DNA of 64,000 nucleotides, from the NCBI RefSeq assembly GCF_016862395.1, contig NZ_BOMW01000019.1:1-64000 (forward strand). Direction: 5' to 3'. Shown piece by piece: positions 53,863 through 62,649 of the stretch. This DNA is from Actinoplanes siamensis. Lineage in GTDB: Bacteria; Actinomycetota; Actinomycetes; Mycobacteriales; Micromonosporaceae. How positions within the stretch are numbered: position 1 is the stretch's first letter; the number at the start of each line of letters is the position of its first letter. Position numbers and translations under genes: made by a program. The notes under the pieces were generated by a model that made no database searches, was not told the DNA's origin, and was given only the letters and a program-made list of their open reading frames with translations.

Positions 53863-56709
53863 CTATGACTGCCGCTTCTGCGAGGACTTGTGTGCATGTC
53901 CGGCCGAATCGGTACCACTTGCCTTATCGGTCTCGTCTCTCAAGCCGAGTTGGCGGTCGTAGCGGAGTCGCCGGCCGCCGACGACCGCGCGACGGTCCTG
54001 ATCGAGGTCGAGCACCCGGGTACGGCACAGCCACGGATCGCCACCGCTTTCGACAAGTGGCCGAAGCTCCTCGATCGCGCTCTTGGTCAGTCGAGTGGGC
54101 AGTCGGAGCGACGACCGCAGGAGCGCTTCCGTGACCTCGGGGTCGCTGACCCGGGTATCTGCAGTACCCAGCCACCGGCCGTCGAGGGTGAATCGACCCT
54201 CTTCGGTACGACGTACCAGAATTACTTCTACGGAATCTTCGCCGTCCCGGACCAGGGCCTGGACAGTGTCCTCATCGTCTTCCGGGCCACGGGCGCGCAT
54301 CACGTGGAGCCCGGCCAAGTCCGTACGGTTGAGGTCTTCCTCGCCGGCCAGAACGAACGGTGCGGCAGCCTTCGCCCGGCGTGCCTGCTGCTCGATAAAC
54401 TCCCCGCAGGCAGCTTCCATCTCTTTCCGCCAGGCTGCGGGGCCGACAGGGTCGCTGCTGTAGCCACGCCTGACGAGTTCGGGGACCTGTGCGGGGATGT
54501 CCCACGTGCCGCTGTTCCCAGCTACTTCTTCGACTAGAGCAGCCGCTCGCAGCAACGGGTAGCTGCCGTAGACGTGTTTGCTTCCGCGAGGAAGTCCGGG
54601 TACACCGTCGCGGCGTCTCATACCGGTCACGATCACTGTCGCCGGGCTCAGGCGGCCCGGACGACGTGGCCTTTCATGCCGGTGCAGCCGCCCGATGCGC
54701 TGCAGCAGCAGGTCGATCGGAGCGAGATCTGTGATTAGTAGATCGGCGTCAACGTCGAAGGACTGCTCGGCGAGCTGAGTCGCTACGACGATCATGGGCG
54801 GACGCTCGGCCGCCGCATCTTCCTCGCCCGGAGGGCCGAAATGCGCGAGCACTCGCTCGGTACGGTCGGCACGTTCGCCCGCTGTGATACGCGAATGAAG
54901 GAGCACCACGGGCATCCGGGCACCGAACTCCTTCTCGAGACAGACGTAGGTGTCCTGGGCCCGCGCGACGGTGTTGCGTACGACGAGAAGGCAGCCACCG
55001 TCGGCAAGGCGCTCTCGAAGCAATACCGACAAGTCACCGATCGGGTCGTCACCCTCGTCGAGGATCTCAACGTTGACCTTCATGGATTCCCGCCAGCCGC
55101 GGGCACCGCATGCGGTGGCTGAAGGCCGACCCTCTTCGACAGTCAACGTCCGCACTACCGGATAGCCATCATCGCGATTCCAGGCCTCCGGAATTTCGAC
55201 ACGCCGGCGCCGCAGTGCGCCCTGAAGGTATGCCGACGCCAACGCCGACCGAACCGGTGGCGGTAGCGTCGCCGAGAGCAGAACCACCGGTACGCCGGCA
55301 TCGGCCAGCCAGCGCAGCGCTTCGCCGAGGAACTGCATCATGTACACGTCGTAGGCGTGCACCTCGTCGAGGATCACGACTCTGCCAGCCAGGCCGAGGT
55401 GGCGAAGCATCACATGCCGGGTTCGTGTCGCGGCATAAAGGAGCTGATCGATGGTGCCGACGGAGCACCTCATCAGCAGACCGAGCTTCGGCCCGAGAAA
55501 CCATGCCGATGGCGCCGACTCGGCTGTTCCGTGGTCGCCGCCTCCCATCCCGTACTCGTCGCTACATCCGTATTCGTCCTGGTCATGAATGTCCGCTGTA
55601 CGCGCCAACTGCTCGAGGTCCCACCACCGGGTGTTGAACCGGCGCTTCCCGTGCAGCAATCCGAGTGGCGTCGTTCGATCGACCTTGCTGGCCCATTCGA
55701 TCGAACGGTTGTAGAGAGCGTCGCTGGTAGCTTGGGTCGGCATCCCGATATAGACGCCGTCAGCTCCGAACCGATGTGCAAGCACCTCGGAGGCGGCCAG
55801 CGCCAACTCCGTCTTTCCCTCGCCCATCGGCGCCTCGACCAGCAGTAGACCCGGTGCGAACATCGCCCAGGCTTCCCGGACTGCCAGATCTTGCACGGGC
55901 CGTGCTGCCTTGCCGAATCGATGCTGGATCAGATCTTCGGAGTTCGGTGCCGGCACGTCGCACCACCCACCGGAGATCCGGAGCGCATCCCACGCACGTC
56001 GCGCCCGCTCGCGAGCCACCGGCAAACCAACCTGTGCCGGGTCGTCGAGCCCGGAAAAATGAACCCCGCTGGCGATCCAGTCGGCCATGATCACGGCACC
56101 GGAAAGCGCCAACTGCACAGCCCGCGGCGGTTCCAAGGTTGGTGCCATCGCGGGCAGATCGAGATCCAGCTCGCTGGCGACTGCATCGACGATCTCTTCT
56201 TGCGCCGATCGCCAGCCTGCGGCCCGCCCATGGCCCTCGGGCGGAACGGTTCGATATTCCTCAGCGGGAGGTATGACGCCGTGATGGCCACTGATCAAGG
56301 GCACAATCCAGAAAATCGTCCGACGAGGCCAACCGCGAGTGCTCAACACTCGGTCCACAATCACGGCGCCGGACAGCGTGTGGTGCCAGCGGCGGTCCTT
56401 GCCGCTCAGGGGGCGCCAGTCCAGTCCGCGGCGACGGAGCCGAGCGGCAAGGGCATCACTTTTGGATTGGAAAGATGGCGTCGCTTTACCGACGTCGTGA
56501 AGGCCCGCGAGCAACGCGAACAACTCTCGGCCGCGCCCGGCGCAGCAGTCGTCCAACTGCGAGCGCACCGCCGGAGCCAGGTAGTGATCCCAGATCAGCT
56601 CCGCGACAGCGGCGGCATCCAGAAGGTGCTGTAGCAGGAGATTCGGGCTTCCGCCGGCATTCGATTTACCCCACAACCAGCGCCATGCTGCGGTCTCGGG
56701 CTCCGTCAT
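53863..56709 (-). CDS. cas3: Cas3 nuclease-helicase, subtype I-E
   Basis: 948 residues from the ATG at 56709; an in-frame TTG at 56739 is a less likely start. HD nuclease domain in the first ~250 residues: Q-H-L-L-D-A, L-A-G-L-H-D-V-G-K-A and S-G-H-H-G-V. Helicase domain: A-P-M-G-E-G-K-T-E (Walker A), I-L-D-E-V-H-A-Y (DEVH), L-S-A-T-L-P and Q-R-I-G-R-L-H-R-H (motif VI). Single fused Cas3. TAGAGT lies 7 bases before the ATG, so the transcript may be leaderless. First gene of the cas operon. Confidence 0.95.
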   Translation of the reverse strand: MTEPETAAWRWLWGKSNAGGSPNLLLQHLLDAAAVAELIWDHYLAPAVRSQLDDCCAGRGRELFALLAGLHDVGKATPSFQSKSDALAARLRRRGLDWRPLSGKDRRWHHTLSGAVIVDRVLSTRGWPRRTIFWIVPLISGHHGVIPPAEEYRTVPPEGHGRAAGWRSAQEEIVDAVASELDLDLPAMAPTLEPPRAVQLALSGAVIMADWIASGVHFSGLDDPAQVGLPVARERARRAWDALRISGGWCDVPAPNSEDLIQHRFGKAARPVQDLAVREAWAMFAPGLLLVEAPMGEGKTELALAASEVLAHRFGADGVYIGMPTQATSDALYNRSIEWASKVDRTTPLGLLHGKRRFNTRWWDLEQLARTADIHDQDEYGCSDEYGMGGGDHGTAESAPSAWFLGPKLGLLMRCSVGTIDQLLYAATRTRHVMLRHLGLAGRVVILDEVHAYDVYMMQFLGEALRWLADAGVPVVLLSATLPPPVRSALASAYLQGALRRRRVEIPEAWNRDDGYPVVRTLTVEEGRPSATACGARGWRESMKVNVEILDEGDDPIGDLSVLLRERLADGGCLLVVRNTVARAQDTYVCLEKEFGARMPVVLLHSRITAGERADRTERVLAHFGPPGEEDAAAERPPMIVVATQLAEQSFDVDADLLITDLAPIDLLLQRIGRLHRHERPRRPGRLSPATVIVTGMRRRDGVPGLPRGSKHVYGSYPLLRAAALVEEVAGNSGTWDIPAQVPELVRRGYSSDPVGPAAWRKEMEAACGEFIEQQARRAKAAAPFVLAGEEDLNRTDLAGLHVMRARGPEDDEDTVQALVRDGEDSVEVILVRRTEEGRFTLDGRWLGTADTRVSDPEVTEALLRSSLRLPTRLTKSAIEELRPLVESGGDPWLCRTRVLDLDQDRRAVVGGRRLRYDRQLGLRDETDKASGTDSAGHAHKSSQKRQS

Positions 56710-56739
56710 GGCGGGCACTCTAGCCAGCCGCACCGACAA

Positions 56740-57003
56740 TTTTAGGGCTGGAAGTCCTGATCATGGATAGAAATGACGGTAGATGCCCGTGCCTTCGCTG
56801 GCATGACCTGCGTCGATTCACTCGTCCGGCTTAATCTGGCAGACTTCCTGCTTAGCGCATGGTGCCCCTCGGAAATGAAGCCTCCGATGCTGTCAGTCCG
56901 TGCCCAACTGGGACTTGAGTGCTAAGAGTGCCGCGGTGATATGTTCTCGGCTGGACTGCGGATTTTGATGGTTCCTCAGCTGTAAAGCTGCAGTTCAGCA
57001 AGC
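56740..57003 (+). promoter_or_regulatory. Leader region of array 2
   Basis: 264 bp of lower-GC, non-coding DNA between cas3 and the first repeat of array 2. It contains the promoter candidate at 56915-56943 and ends in the conserved block TAAAG-CTG-CAG-T-TCAGCAAG-C (56983-57003). Its left end also serves as the cas3 promoter region on the other strand. Confidence 0.75.
56915..56943 (+). promoter_or_regulatory. Probable promoter of array 2
   Basis: TTGAGT (-35) and GATATG (-10) are separated by exactly 17 bp. Initiation would fall near 56950, about 54 bases before the first repeat. Confidence 0.6.
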
Positions 57004-57945
57004 GTCGTCCCCGCACGCGCGGGGGTCTTCCTCGACGACCGCGCGCCGTCCTTGATTAGCGCCGGTCGTCCCCGCACGCGCGGGGGTCTTCCGCGGGAGC
57101 CCTTGCGCCGGCCGCTGGCCCACTCGTCGTCCCCGCACGCGCGGGGGTCTTCCGACCGGGTGTTCACGCAGGCCGGCGCGGAGGCGGTCGTCCCCGCACG
57201 CGCGGGGGTCTTCCCCAGCTCCAGCCGCCCGGCCACGGCCCGGTGGAGTCGTCCCCGCACGCGCGGGGGTCTTCCTCAACATCGCGTACGGGACGACCTC
57301 GTTCACCTGTCGTCCCCGCACGCGCGGGGGTCTTCCTGACCCCTTCCGCTGGCCGGTCGGACACTCCGCGTCGTCCCCGCACGCGCGGGGGTCTTCCGCG
57401 CTTGGAAACCATTTCCATTAGTGATGTCGAGTCGTCCCCGCACGCGCGGGGGTCTTCCGGTCACCGTGTCCGGCGGCGTCGGATCCGGCACGTCGTCCCC
57501 GCACGCGCGGGGGTCTTCCCTTTTCCCCAACGCTGACCGCGCCCGCAGCTACGTCGTCCCCGCACGCGCGGGGGTCTTCCGTACCCGCTGTTTGTCCTTG
57601 ACTCCGCGACCAAGTCGTCCCCGCACGCGCGGGGGTCTTCCGTCGAGGGGCCCGCCGGAGCCGTTGGCGATCTCGTCGTCCCCGCACGCGCGGGGGTCTT
57701 CCGCGACGGGGGTGATGCCGACCCGGCCGAGAGACGTCGTCCCCGCACGCGCGGGGGTCTTCCGGCGACGATGGCGGTCGCTCCGTAGCCGATGCAGTCG
57801 TCCCCGCACGCGCGGGGGTCTTCCCCAGTCCGCGGAGGGCGCCCAGCTCCAGCGCGAGTCGTCCCCGCACGCGCGGGGGTCTTCCCCGAACCGGATCCAG
57901 CGACTGACCAGGGCCACGTCGTCCGCGCACGTGTGGGGTCTTTCC
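57004..57945 (+). CRISPR. Type I-E CRISPR array 2: 16 repeats, 15 spacers
   Basis: 28-bp repeats with the same sequence as array 1 but on the plus strand, every 61 bp from 57004 to 57918. Fifteen copies are perfect; the last (57918) is mutated (GTCCGCGCACGTGTGGGG), marking the leader-distal end on the right. A further decayed copy begins at 57961. Transcription runs away from the cas genes, opposite to array 1. Confidence 0.98.
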
Positions 57946-57960
57946 CGCGAGTACGCGCCG

Positions 57961-58045
57961 CTCGTCCCCGTGCGCGAAGGTGTGTCGGCTGGATCGAGAG
58001 CCTCTGGTCCAGCCGGCGGCTGGCAGCGAGAGGTGTGTCGGCTGG
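57961..58045 (+). repeat. Decayed terminal CRISPR repeat and short direct repeat
   Basis: CTCGTCCCCGTGCGCG at 57961 matches the first part of the CRISPR repeat but follows the previous one after only 15 bp instead of 33. GGTGTGTCGGCTGG occurs twice, at 57979-57992 and 58032-58045. Together these look like array DNA rearranged by deletion and duplication. Confidence 0.55.
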
Positions 58046-58138
58046 GTTGACGCGCCTCCCGGGATCAGCTGAGTGCTGGCGGCTGCGGGTGAGAGGCCTG
58101 GTGGGCCGGGGTCGGGCCGGCCCACCGGGTCGCTGTGG

Positions 58139-58630
58139 TCAGGTGGTTGCCGGTGGGGCGGGGCGGGGTGACTGCCAGCGGCCGCCGGGTGCGAGCTCGC
58201 CGAGGTGCTCCAGCCGGGCGCGGACCGCGCCGCTGGTGCGGCCGAACTCGGCGGCCAGCTCGGCCTGGCCGGCGCCCTGGTGGTAGCGGGCGCGGAGCCG
58301 GTCGTCGTCGGCCGGGGTCCAGCGGGCGCCGCGGTTGGGCGCGCGGCCGCGCTGGGCCGGGACCTGGGCCGTGCCGGGGGTCGGCGGGCCGGTCATCGCG
58401 ATCAGGCCGGCCAGGGTGGAGGCGAGCACCTTGGTGAGGCCGGTCAGGTCCGCGGGGGCGAGGCTGCCGCTGATCTCGCTCACCGCCTGGCCGTCGGCGT
58501 CGCTGCTCACGATGCAGAGATCGAGCCGCTGGTCCTCGGTGGGGAAGACGGTGACCTGGTAGTCGGTGTCGCCGAGCCGGAGGCGCCGGTCGAGGGTGAT
58601 CGGGGCGTCGCGGAGTGCTGTGTCGGTCAT
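58139..58630 (-). CDS. Small protein with C-terminal helix-turn-helix/SANT-like motif
   Basis: 163 residues. The first ~85 residues are strand-rich (L-R-L-G-D-T-D-Y-Q-V-T-V-F, L-C-I-V-S-S-D-A). After a Pro/Arg linker comes R-W-T-P-A-D-D-D-R-L...Q-A-E-L-A-A-E-F-G-R-T-S-G-A-V-R-A-R-L, a helix-turn-helix of the Myb/SANT or GcrA-like sort frequent in actinobacterial small proteins. Probably DNA-binding; role unknown. Confidence 0.65.
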   Translation of the reverse strand: MTDTALRDAPITLDRRLRLGDTDYQVTVFPTEDQRLDLCIVSSDADGQAVSEISGSLAPADLTGLTKVLASTLAGLIAMTGPPTPGTAQVPAQRGRAPNRGARWTPADDDRLRARYHQGAGQAELAAEFGRTSGAVRARLEHLGELAPGGRWQSPRPAPPATT

Positions 58631-58691
58631 GGGGGGACTCTAGGGTTGCCCTCTGACAGTTTTTCGCGGCGTGCTGGGCGGCGTTCCGGTC

Positions 58692-58862
58692 AGCGCCGCC
58701 GGGGCCGGAGGCGGCCGACGGGAGTGTGCGGGTCGGTGCCGGCGGCGGTCGGATGGAGTGTGCGGGTCGGTGCCGGCGGGGCTGACGGCGGTCGGGTAAG
58801 AGTGTGTGGGTCGGGGCCGGCGGCGGTCGGGTGGAGTGTGCGGGTCAGCGCCGCCGGCGGCC
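58692..58862. repeat. Imperfect tandem repeats, ~34 bp
   Basis: GAGTGTGCGGGTC-type units start at 58722, 58756, 58800 and 58834 (spacings 34, 44, 34), each followed by GGTGCCGGCGG-like sequence. GTCAGCGCCGCCGG appears at 58690 and again at 58844, where it includes the stop codon of the next gene, so the unit seems derived from that gene end. Confidence 0.75.
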
Positions 58863-59375
58863 GGGCATGGCGGCGCGGGCGAGCCACTCCCGGTAGCGCC
58901 CGGCGAACGGCTCGGCGCCCCCGGTCAGCGCGGCGTGCAGCTCGGCGGCAGCCGCGGTCGCGCCGGCCACCACGTCGTCCGGGTATCCGAAGCGGACCCG
59001 GTGCTCGGCGAACTCGTCCTCGTCGTCGATCACCACCCGGCCGTCCGGGCGCATCCGGATCAGGTCGATGTCCAGGTCGATCACGGTGAACTCGGCCGGG
59101 CCGGTCCGCCGGGCCGGGGTGGTCACGTCACAGTAGATCTCCGAGCGGCTCGGCTCGGCCGAGAACATCGCCATCCACCAGGCGTCCCGCGGGATCAGCC
59201 GGACCGAGTCCGACCTGGTCCAGGAGACTCGCCGCAGGCCGTAGCTGTAGCGCACCCGGGTGCCGCGCGGGGTGCCGATCCAGGCGCCGAACTCGTCCTC
59301 GCCGAGGAGGTGGCCGGTGACCCGCCGGTGCGGGCGGCCGTCGTACTTGCGCAACACCAGGTCGACCCTGTCCAC
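58845..59375 (-). CDS. DUF402 family protein
   Basis: 176 residues from a GTG with TACCGT seven bases upstream (leaderless type). R-K-Y-D-G-R-P-H-R-R-V-T-G-H-L-L-G-E-D-E-F-G-A-W-I-G is the DUF402 opening; Y-C-D-V-T-T-P-A and D-L-D-I-D-L-I-R form the Asp-rich metal-site block. The family includes nucleotide-phosphate hydrolases such as FomD; substrate here unknown. The C-terminal part is a helical addition. Confidence 0.85.
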   Translation of the reverse strand: MDRVDLVLRKYDGRPHRRVTGHLLGEDEFGAWIGTPRGTRVRYSYGLRRVSWTRSDSVRLIPRDAWWMAMFSAEPSRSEIYCDVTTPARRTGPAEFTVIDLDIDLIRMRPDGRVVIDDEDEFAEHRVRFGYPDDVVAGATAAAAELHAALTGGAEPFAGRYREWLARAAMPGRRRR

Positions 59376-59542
59376 GCCCGCGACGGTAGCGCAACGGCCG
59401 TGCAACCGGTGGTGTCTCAACTCGCCCGGGCGCGCTCCGATCCCTACTGGTGCGCGGGGCGAACCCGCGGTGGGCGGGTCCGGCCGGTTTCCCCTCGGCG
59501 GTTCGGGCCCGCCCGGTCGGCGCAACGGCGAAGGGGACCGCG

Positions 59543-60382
59543 GTGAGCACGGATCTGCACATCGGCACGGACGCGGAGAAGGTCGTGGTCTCCGCCCGCC
59601 CGGTGCGGGTGCGCACCGGGCGCGCCCGCCGCCGCCGTACCGGATCGATCGTCGAAGCCCGGCCCCGCACCCCGAGTGGGCGGACCCGGGAGGCCCGGGC
59701 GGCGAACGCCGGCCGGCTTGCTCTCTGCCTGCTCCTGGTCAGCGCCGTTCTCTGGGCCACCGGCCTGGCCTGGTGGCTGCCGGCCGCGGTGAGCGCCGGC
59801 CTGGTCGTCCAGTTCTGGCGGGCGCAGGCGCGGGCCGCCCGGACCGCCGTGTTCGCGGTGCCACGCGACCCGCAGGCCCGGGTGCTCTGGACCGAGCCGG
59901 AGCGCGACGCGTTCGCGCGGGCCCTGGCTGTCTCGCACCGGGTGCGCCGGACCTGGCCGGCGCTGGCCGGCATGGTCGACCCGGTGCTCGCCGACCACTC
60001 GCTGACCGGGGCCCTGGACGAGCTGGCCGGCCTGCTGGCCCGGCGCCAGGAGCTGCGCCGGGTGCGGGCCGGCCTGCACGCGACCCGCGACGCCGACATC
60101 CCGGCGGACAGCCCGGCCCGGATCGCCGCGGACGTCCAGGGGCGGCGGGCGGACGAGCTGTGGCGGGAGACCGGCGCGGCGGCCAACCGGATCCTGCGCG
60201 CGATCGACGCGGCGGCGCGGGCCGGCGAGAGCTTCATCAGCGAGCAGCGGGTGGCCGCGACCGCGCGGCACGCCGAGCGTGCGCTGGCCCGGGTCGGCGG
60301 CGCGCCGGCCGCGGAGAGCGGCCCGGAACTGGCCGACCGCACGGCGGCGGTGATCGCCGCGTACCGTGATCTGATGGTCTGA
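59543..60382 (+). CDS. Membrane protein with large helical cytoplasmic part, unknown
   Basis: 279 residues from a GTG after AAGGGGA. An Arg-rich stretch (residues ~20-60) leads into two hydrophobic segments (L-A-L-C-L-L-L-V-S-A-V-L-W-A and W-W-L-P-A-A-V-S-A-G-L). The remaining ~170 residues are Ala/Arg-rich helices with no Cys or catalytic motif. I recognise no family. Confidence 0.65.
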   Translation: MSTDLHIGTDAEKVVVSARPVRVRTGRARRRRTGSIVEARPRTPSGRTREARAANAGRLALCLLLVSAVLWATGLAWWLPAAVSAGLVVQFWRAQARAARTAVFAVPRDPQARVLWTEPERDAFARALAVSHRVRRTWPALAGMVDPVLADHSLTGALDELAGLLARRQELRRVRAGLHATRDADIPADSPARIAADVQGRRADELWRETGAAANRILRAIDAAARAGESFISEQRVAATARHAERALARVGGAPAAESGPELADRTAAVIAAYRDLMV

Positions 60383-60531
60383 GCTCTTCCTTCCTCAGTG
60401 TCATCCATTCGGGTGACTCGTCCCATGCCGCGGCGCGGGATACCTTGTCGGATGACATGTGTTCCCGTGCCCACACCCGGCAACCGGCCGCCGGCAGCGA
60501 CGAGGCGGCCGGCGGCGGACGGCTGCCCGGT

Positions 60532-61185
60532 TCAGGCCGCCCGGCGGGTGGTCGACACCTGGCGGGGCACGACCGGTGGTCGTGGCGCCCGGCGCGCCGC
60601 GGCCGCGAGCCGTTCCTGGACCTGTTCCGGGTCCGGCAGGCTCCAGTCCACCTGACCGGGTGTGACCACCCAGCGGACCGGCCCCTCGGCCATCCGGCTC
60701 GGCGGGGCCGGGATCCACGAGCCGGTCCCGTGCCGCACCACGTCCAGGCGCATGTCGAGTTCGGCCCGGAGCGGGCAGCCCGGCCGGACCAGGAACATCC
60801 AGCGGCCAGCCGCGGTGACCGCTACCGGTCCGGACCTGCCGGCGTCCTGGTCCGCGACCGGGCGTCCCAGCATGGCCGGCACCTCCAGCACGTCGAAGGC
60901 GGCGCCGGTGGTGAGCAGCACGTTGTGCGGCCGGCGCCGCCACCAGCCGGCCACCTGGCCGGGGTCGGTGCTGGCCGACTCGGCGACCGAGTCGACTGCC
61001 GGATGGCAGCCGGTGACCGGGCATCCGGGGCGCCCGCAGTCGAAGCGGGCGCCGGTCGGGAAGGCTCCGGGCGCGACCGGCCAGCCGCGCCCGGCGTAGG
61101 TCTGCGCGGCCCGGCGCAGGCGCACCCGGCCGAGCCGATCGAGAAGCGATGGTCGGACGAACGGCTGACGCCTGCTCCACTGCAT
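60532..61185 (-). CDS. Stand-alone bifunctional primase/polymerase (prim-pol) N-terminal domain protein
   Basis: 217 residues; GGGGGAG before the ATG. Y-A-G-R-G-W-P-V-A-P-G-A near residue 25 and C-G-R-P-G-C-P-V-T-G-C-H-P-A resemble the prim-pol fold opening, with D-F/W-D-type segments later. These short proteins are common in actinomycetes, lack a helicase partner, and usually regulate nothing known. The acidic catalytic residues are not obvious, so enzymatic activity is doubtful. Confidence 0.7.
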   Translation of the reverse strand: MQWSRRQPFVRPSLLDRLGRVRLRRAAQTYAGRGWPVAPGAFPTGARFDCGRPGCPVTGCHPAVDSVAESASTDPGQVAGWWRRRPHNVLLTTGAAFDVLEVPAMLGRPVADQDAGRSGPVAVTAAGRWMFLVRPGCPLRAELDMRLDVVRHGTGSWIPAPPSRMAEGPVRWVVTPGQVDWSLPDPEQVQERLAAAARRAPRPPVVPRQVSTTRRAA

Positions 61186-61406
61186 GGCCCAACTCCCCCG
61201 GTTCCGGGAGACCCGGCCGTATCCCATCGAGGTGAGTCTCGTTGGGACGGGCAGATCCACCCTTTGCAACTTGCAAGAAAACTACGAGCATCGGTGAGCA
61301 GGCGATCACACACGCTGTGCGATCTGTGCGCATATGAGCGGTTGACACTGCAGGTCACCGGATGGCTCACCGGCGGAAGGGCCGCCGGTCGAGTGGGGGA
61401 GGCACC

Positions 61407-62633
61407 GTGGACGAGCTGCCGATCGGCCGCCGCGTCGCCTACTGGCGGGGCAGGCGCAAGATGTCCCAACAGGTCTTCGCGGACCGGTTGGGCAAGAGCA
61501 AGAGCTGGGTCGACAAGGTGGAGCGCGGGGTTCGCCGACTCGACAAGTTCTCCGTGGTGTACGACATCGCGGACGTGCTCCAGGTCGATGTCCAGCTGCT
61601 GCTGGGCAAGGAAGTGGAGCGCAAACCGGAGACGCAGAGCTGCATCGACCAGGTTGAGGTCGAGGAGATCCGGGCGGCTCTGGAGCGGTACGACCAGATG
61701 AGCGCGTTCTTCCAGGCCGTGCCGCAGTCACCGCCGCTCCCGGAGATGCACAAGGCGGTCAGCCACGCCTGGTTGACCTACCAGCACGCGAAGTACGGCG
61801 CCCTGGCCCGTGCGCTGCCCAAACTCTTGCGCGACGCGCAGGCCGCGGACAGCGCGTACGCCAACAGCGACCAGGCGTCGCGGGCCGCGCACCTGCTCGG
61901 GCAGGTCTACCAGATCGCCTCGTCGGCGCTGCGGAAAGTGGGCGAGCACGAGCTCTCCTGGCTGGCCGCGGACCGGTCGATCGCGGTCTCCCAGCGAGCC
62001 GGCGACCAGTTGCTGGCCGGCCTGGCCAGTTACCGCGTGGGCAGCGCGCTGCTGGCGCTCGGCCGGGTCCGCCCGTCGCTCGAGGTCAACGTCAACATCG
62101 CGAACCGGCTCGCGCCCGGGCCGAACCGGCCCGACGCGGAACAACTCTCGGTGTACGGGATGCTGCTGCTCAACGGCGCGATGTCGGCGTCCCGGATCGG
62201 CGACAGCGCGACCGTGCGCGACCTGCTCAGCGGCGCCGAACAGGCGTCGATCGAGCTGGGTGGCGACTTCAACCACTACTGGACCTCCTTCGGGCCGACG
62301 AACGTGCAGCTGCACCGCTGTGCCACAGCTGTGGAACTGGGCGACGGCCGGTTGGCGGTGGAGGCCCACGAGCGGATGGACCGGGCCGGGTTCAACGCCC
62401 TGCTTCCGGAACGGCGGGCGCACCACTACCTGGACATCGCCCGCGGGTACACACAGATCGGCGACGTGGAGAAGGCCGGCGAGATGCTGCTGGAGGGCGA
62501 CCGGCTCGCCCCCTCGGAGATCCGCTGCCGCCCACTCGCCCACGAAGTCCTTTCCGACGTGCTCCGGCGTACCCGTGGCACGCCGCCGGCTCCGATCGCG
62601 GAGCTGGCCGAACAGATGGGAGTCGGCGTATGA
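61407..62633 (+). CDS. XRE-family regulator with long helical sensing domain
   Basis: 408 residues from the GTG after GGGGGAGG. The HTH is at residues ~8-65: R-V-A-Y-W-R-G-R-R-K-M-S-Q-Q-V-F-A-D-R-L-G-K-S-K-S-W-V. The rest is tetratricopeptide-like helical repeats (A-A-H-L-L-G-Q-V-Y, A-D-R-S-I-A-V-S-Q). Such proteins are typical of actinomycetes and often pair with the flavoprotein gene that follows. Two bases after its stop another gene is near, so they probably share a transcript. Confidence 0.85.
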   Translation: MDELPIGRRVAYWRGRRKMSQQVFADRLGKSKSWVDKVERGVRRLDKFSVVYDIADVLQVDVQLLLGKEVERKPETQSCIDQVEVEEIRAALERYDQMSAFFQAVPQSPPLPEMHKAVSHAWLTYQHAKYGALARALPKLLRDAQAADSAYANSDQASRAAHLLGQVYQIASSALRKVGEHELSWLAADRSIAVSQRAGDQLLAGLASYRVGSALLALGRVRPSLEVNVNIANRLAPGPNRPDAEQLSVYGMLLLNGAMSASRIGDSATVRDLLSGAEQASIELGGDFNHYWTSFGPTNVQLHRCATAVELGDGRLAVEAHERMDRAGFNALLPERRAHHYLDIARGYTQIGDVEKAGEMLLEGDRLAPSEIRCRPLAHEVLSDVLRRTRGTPPAPIAELAEQMGVGV

Positions 62634-62649
62634 GGTGGGTCCACGCGTG

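Noticed and set aside
56976..58125. Arg/Pro-rich repetitive frames on both strands near array 2
   Set aside because: Same cause: CRISPR repeats read through in all frames.
57946..58138. Copy of the tRNA-Val 3' end as an integration scar at the right border
   Set aside because: No match to the GTTCGAAACCTACC part of the tRNA was found there.
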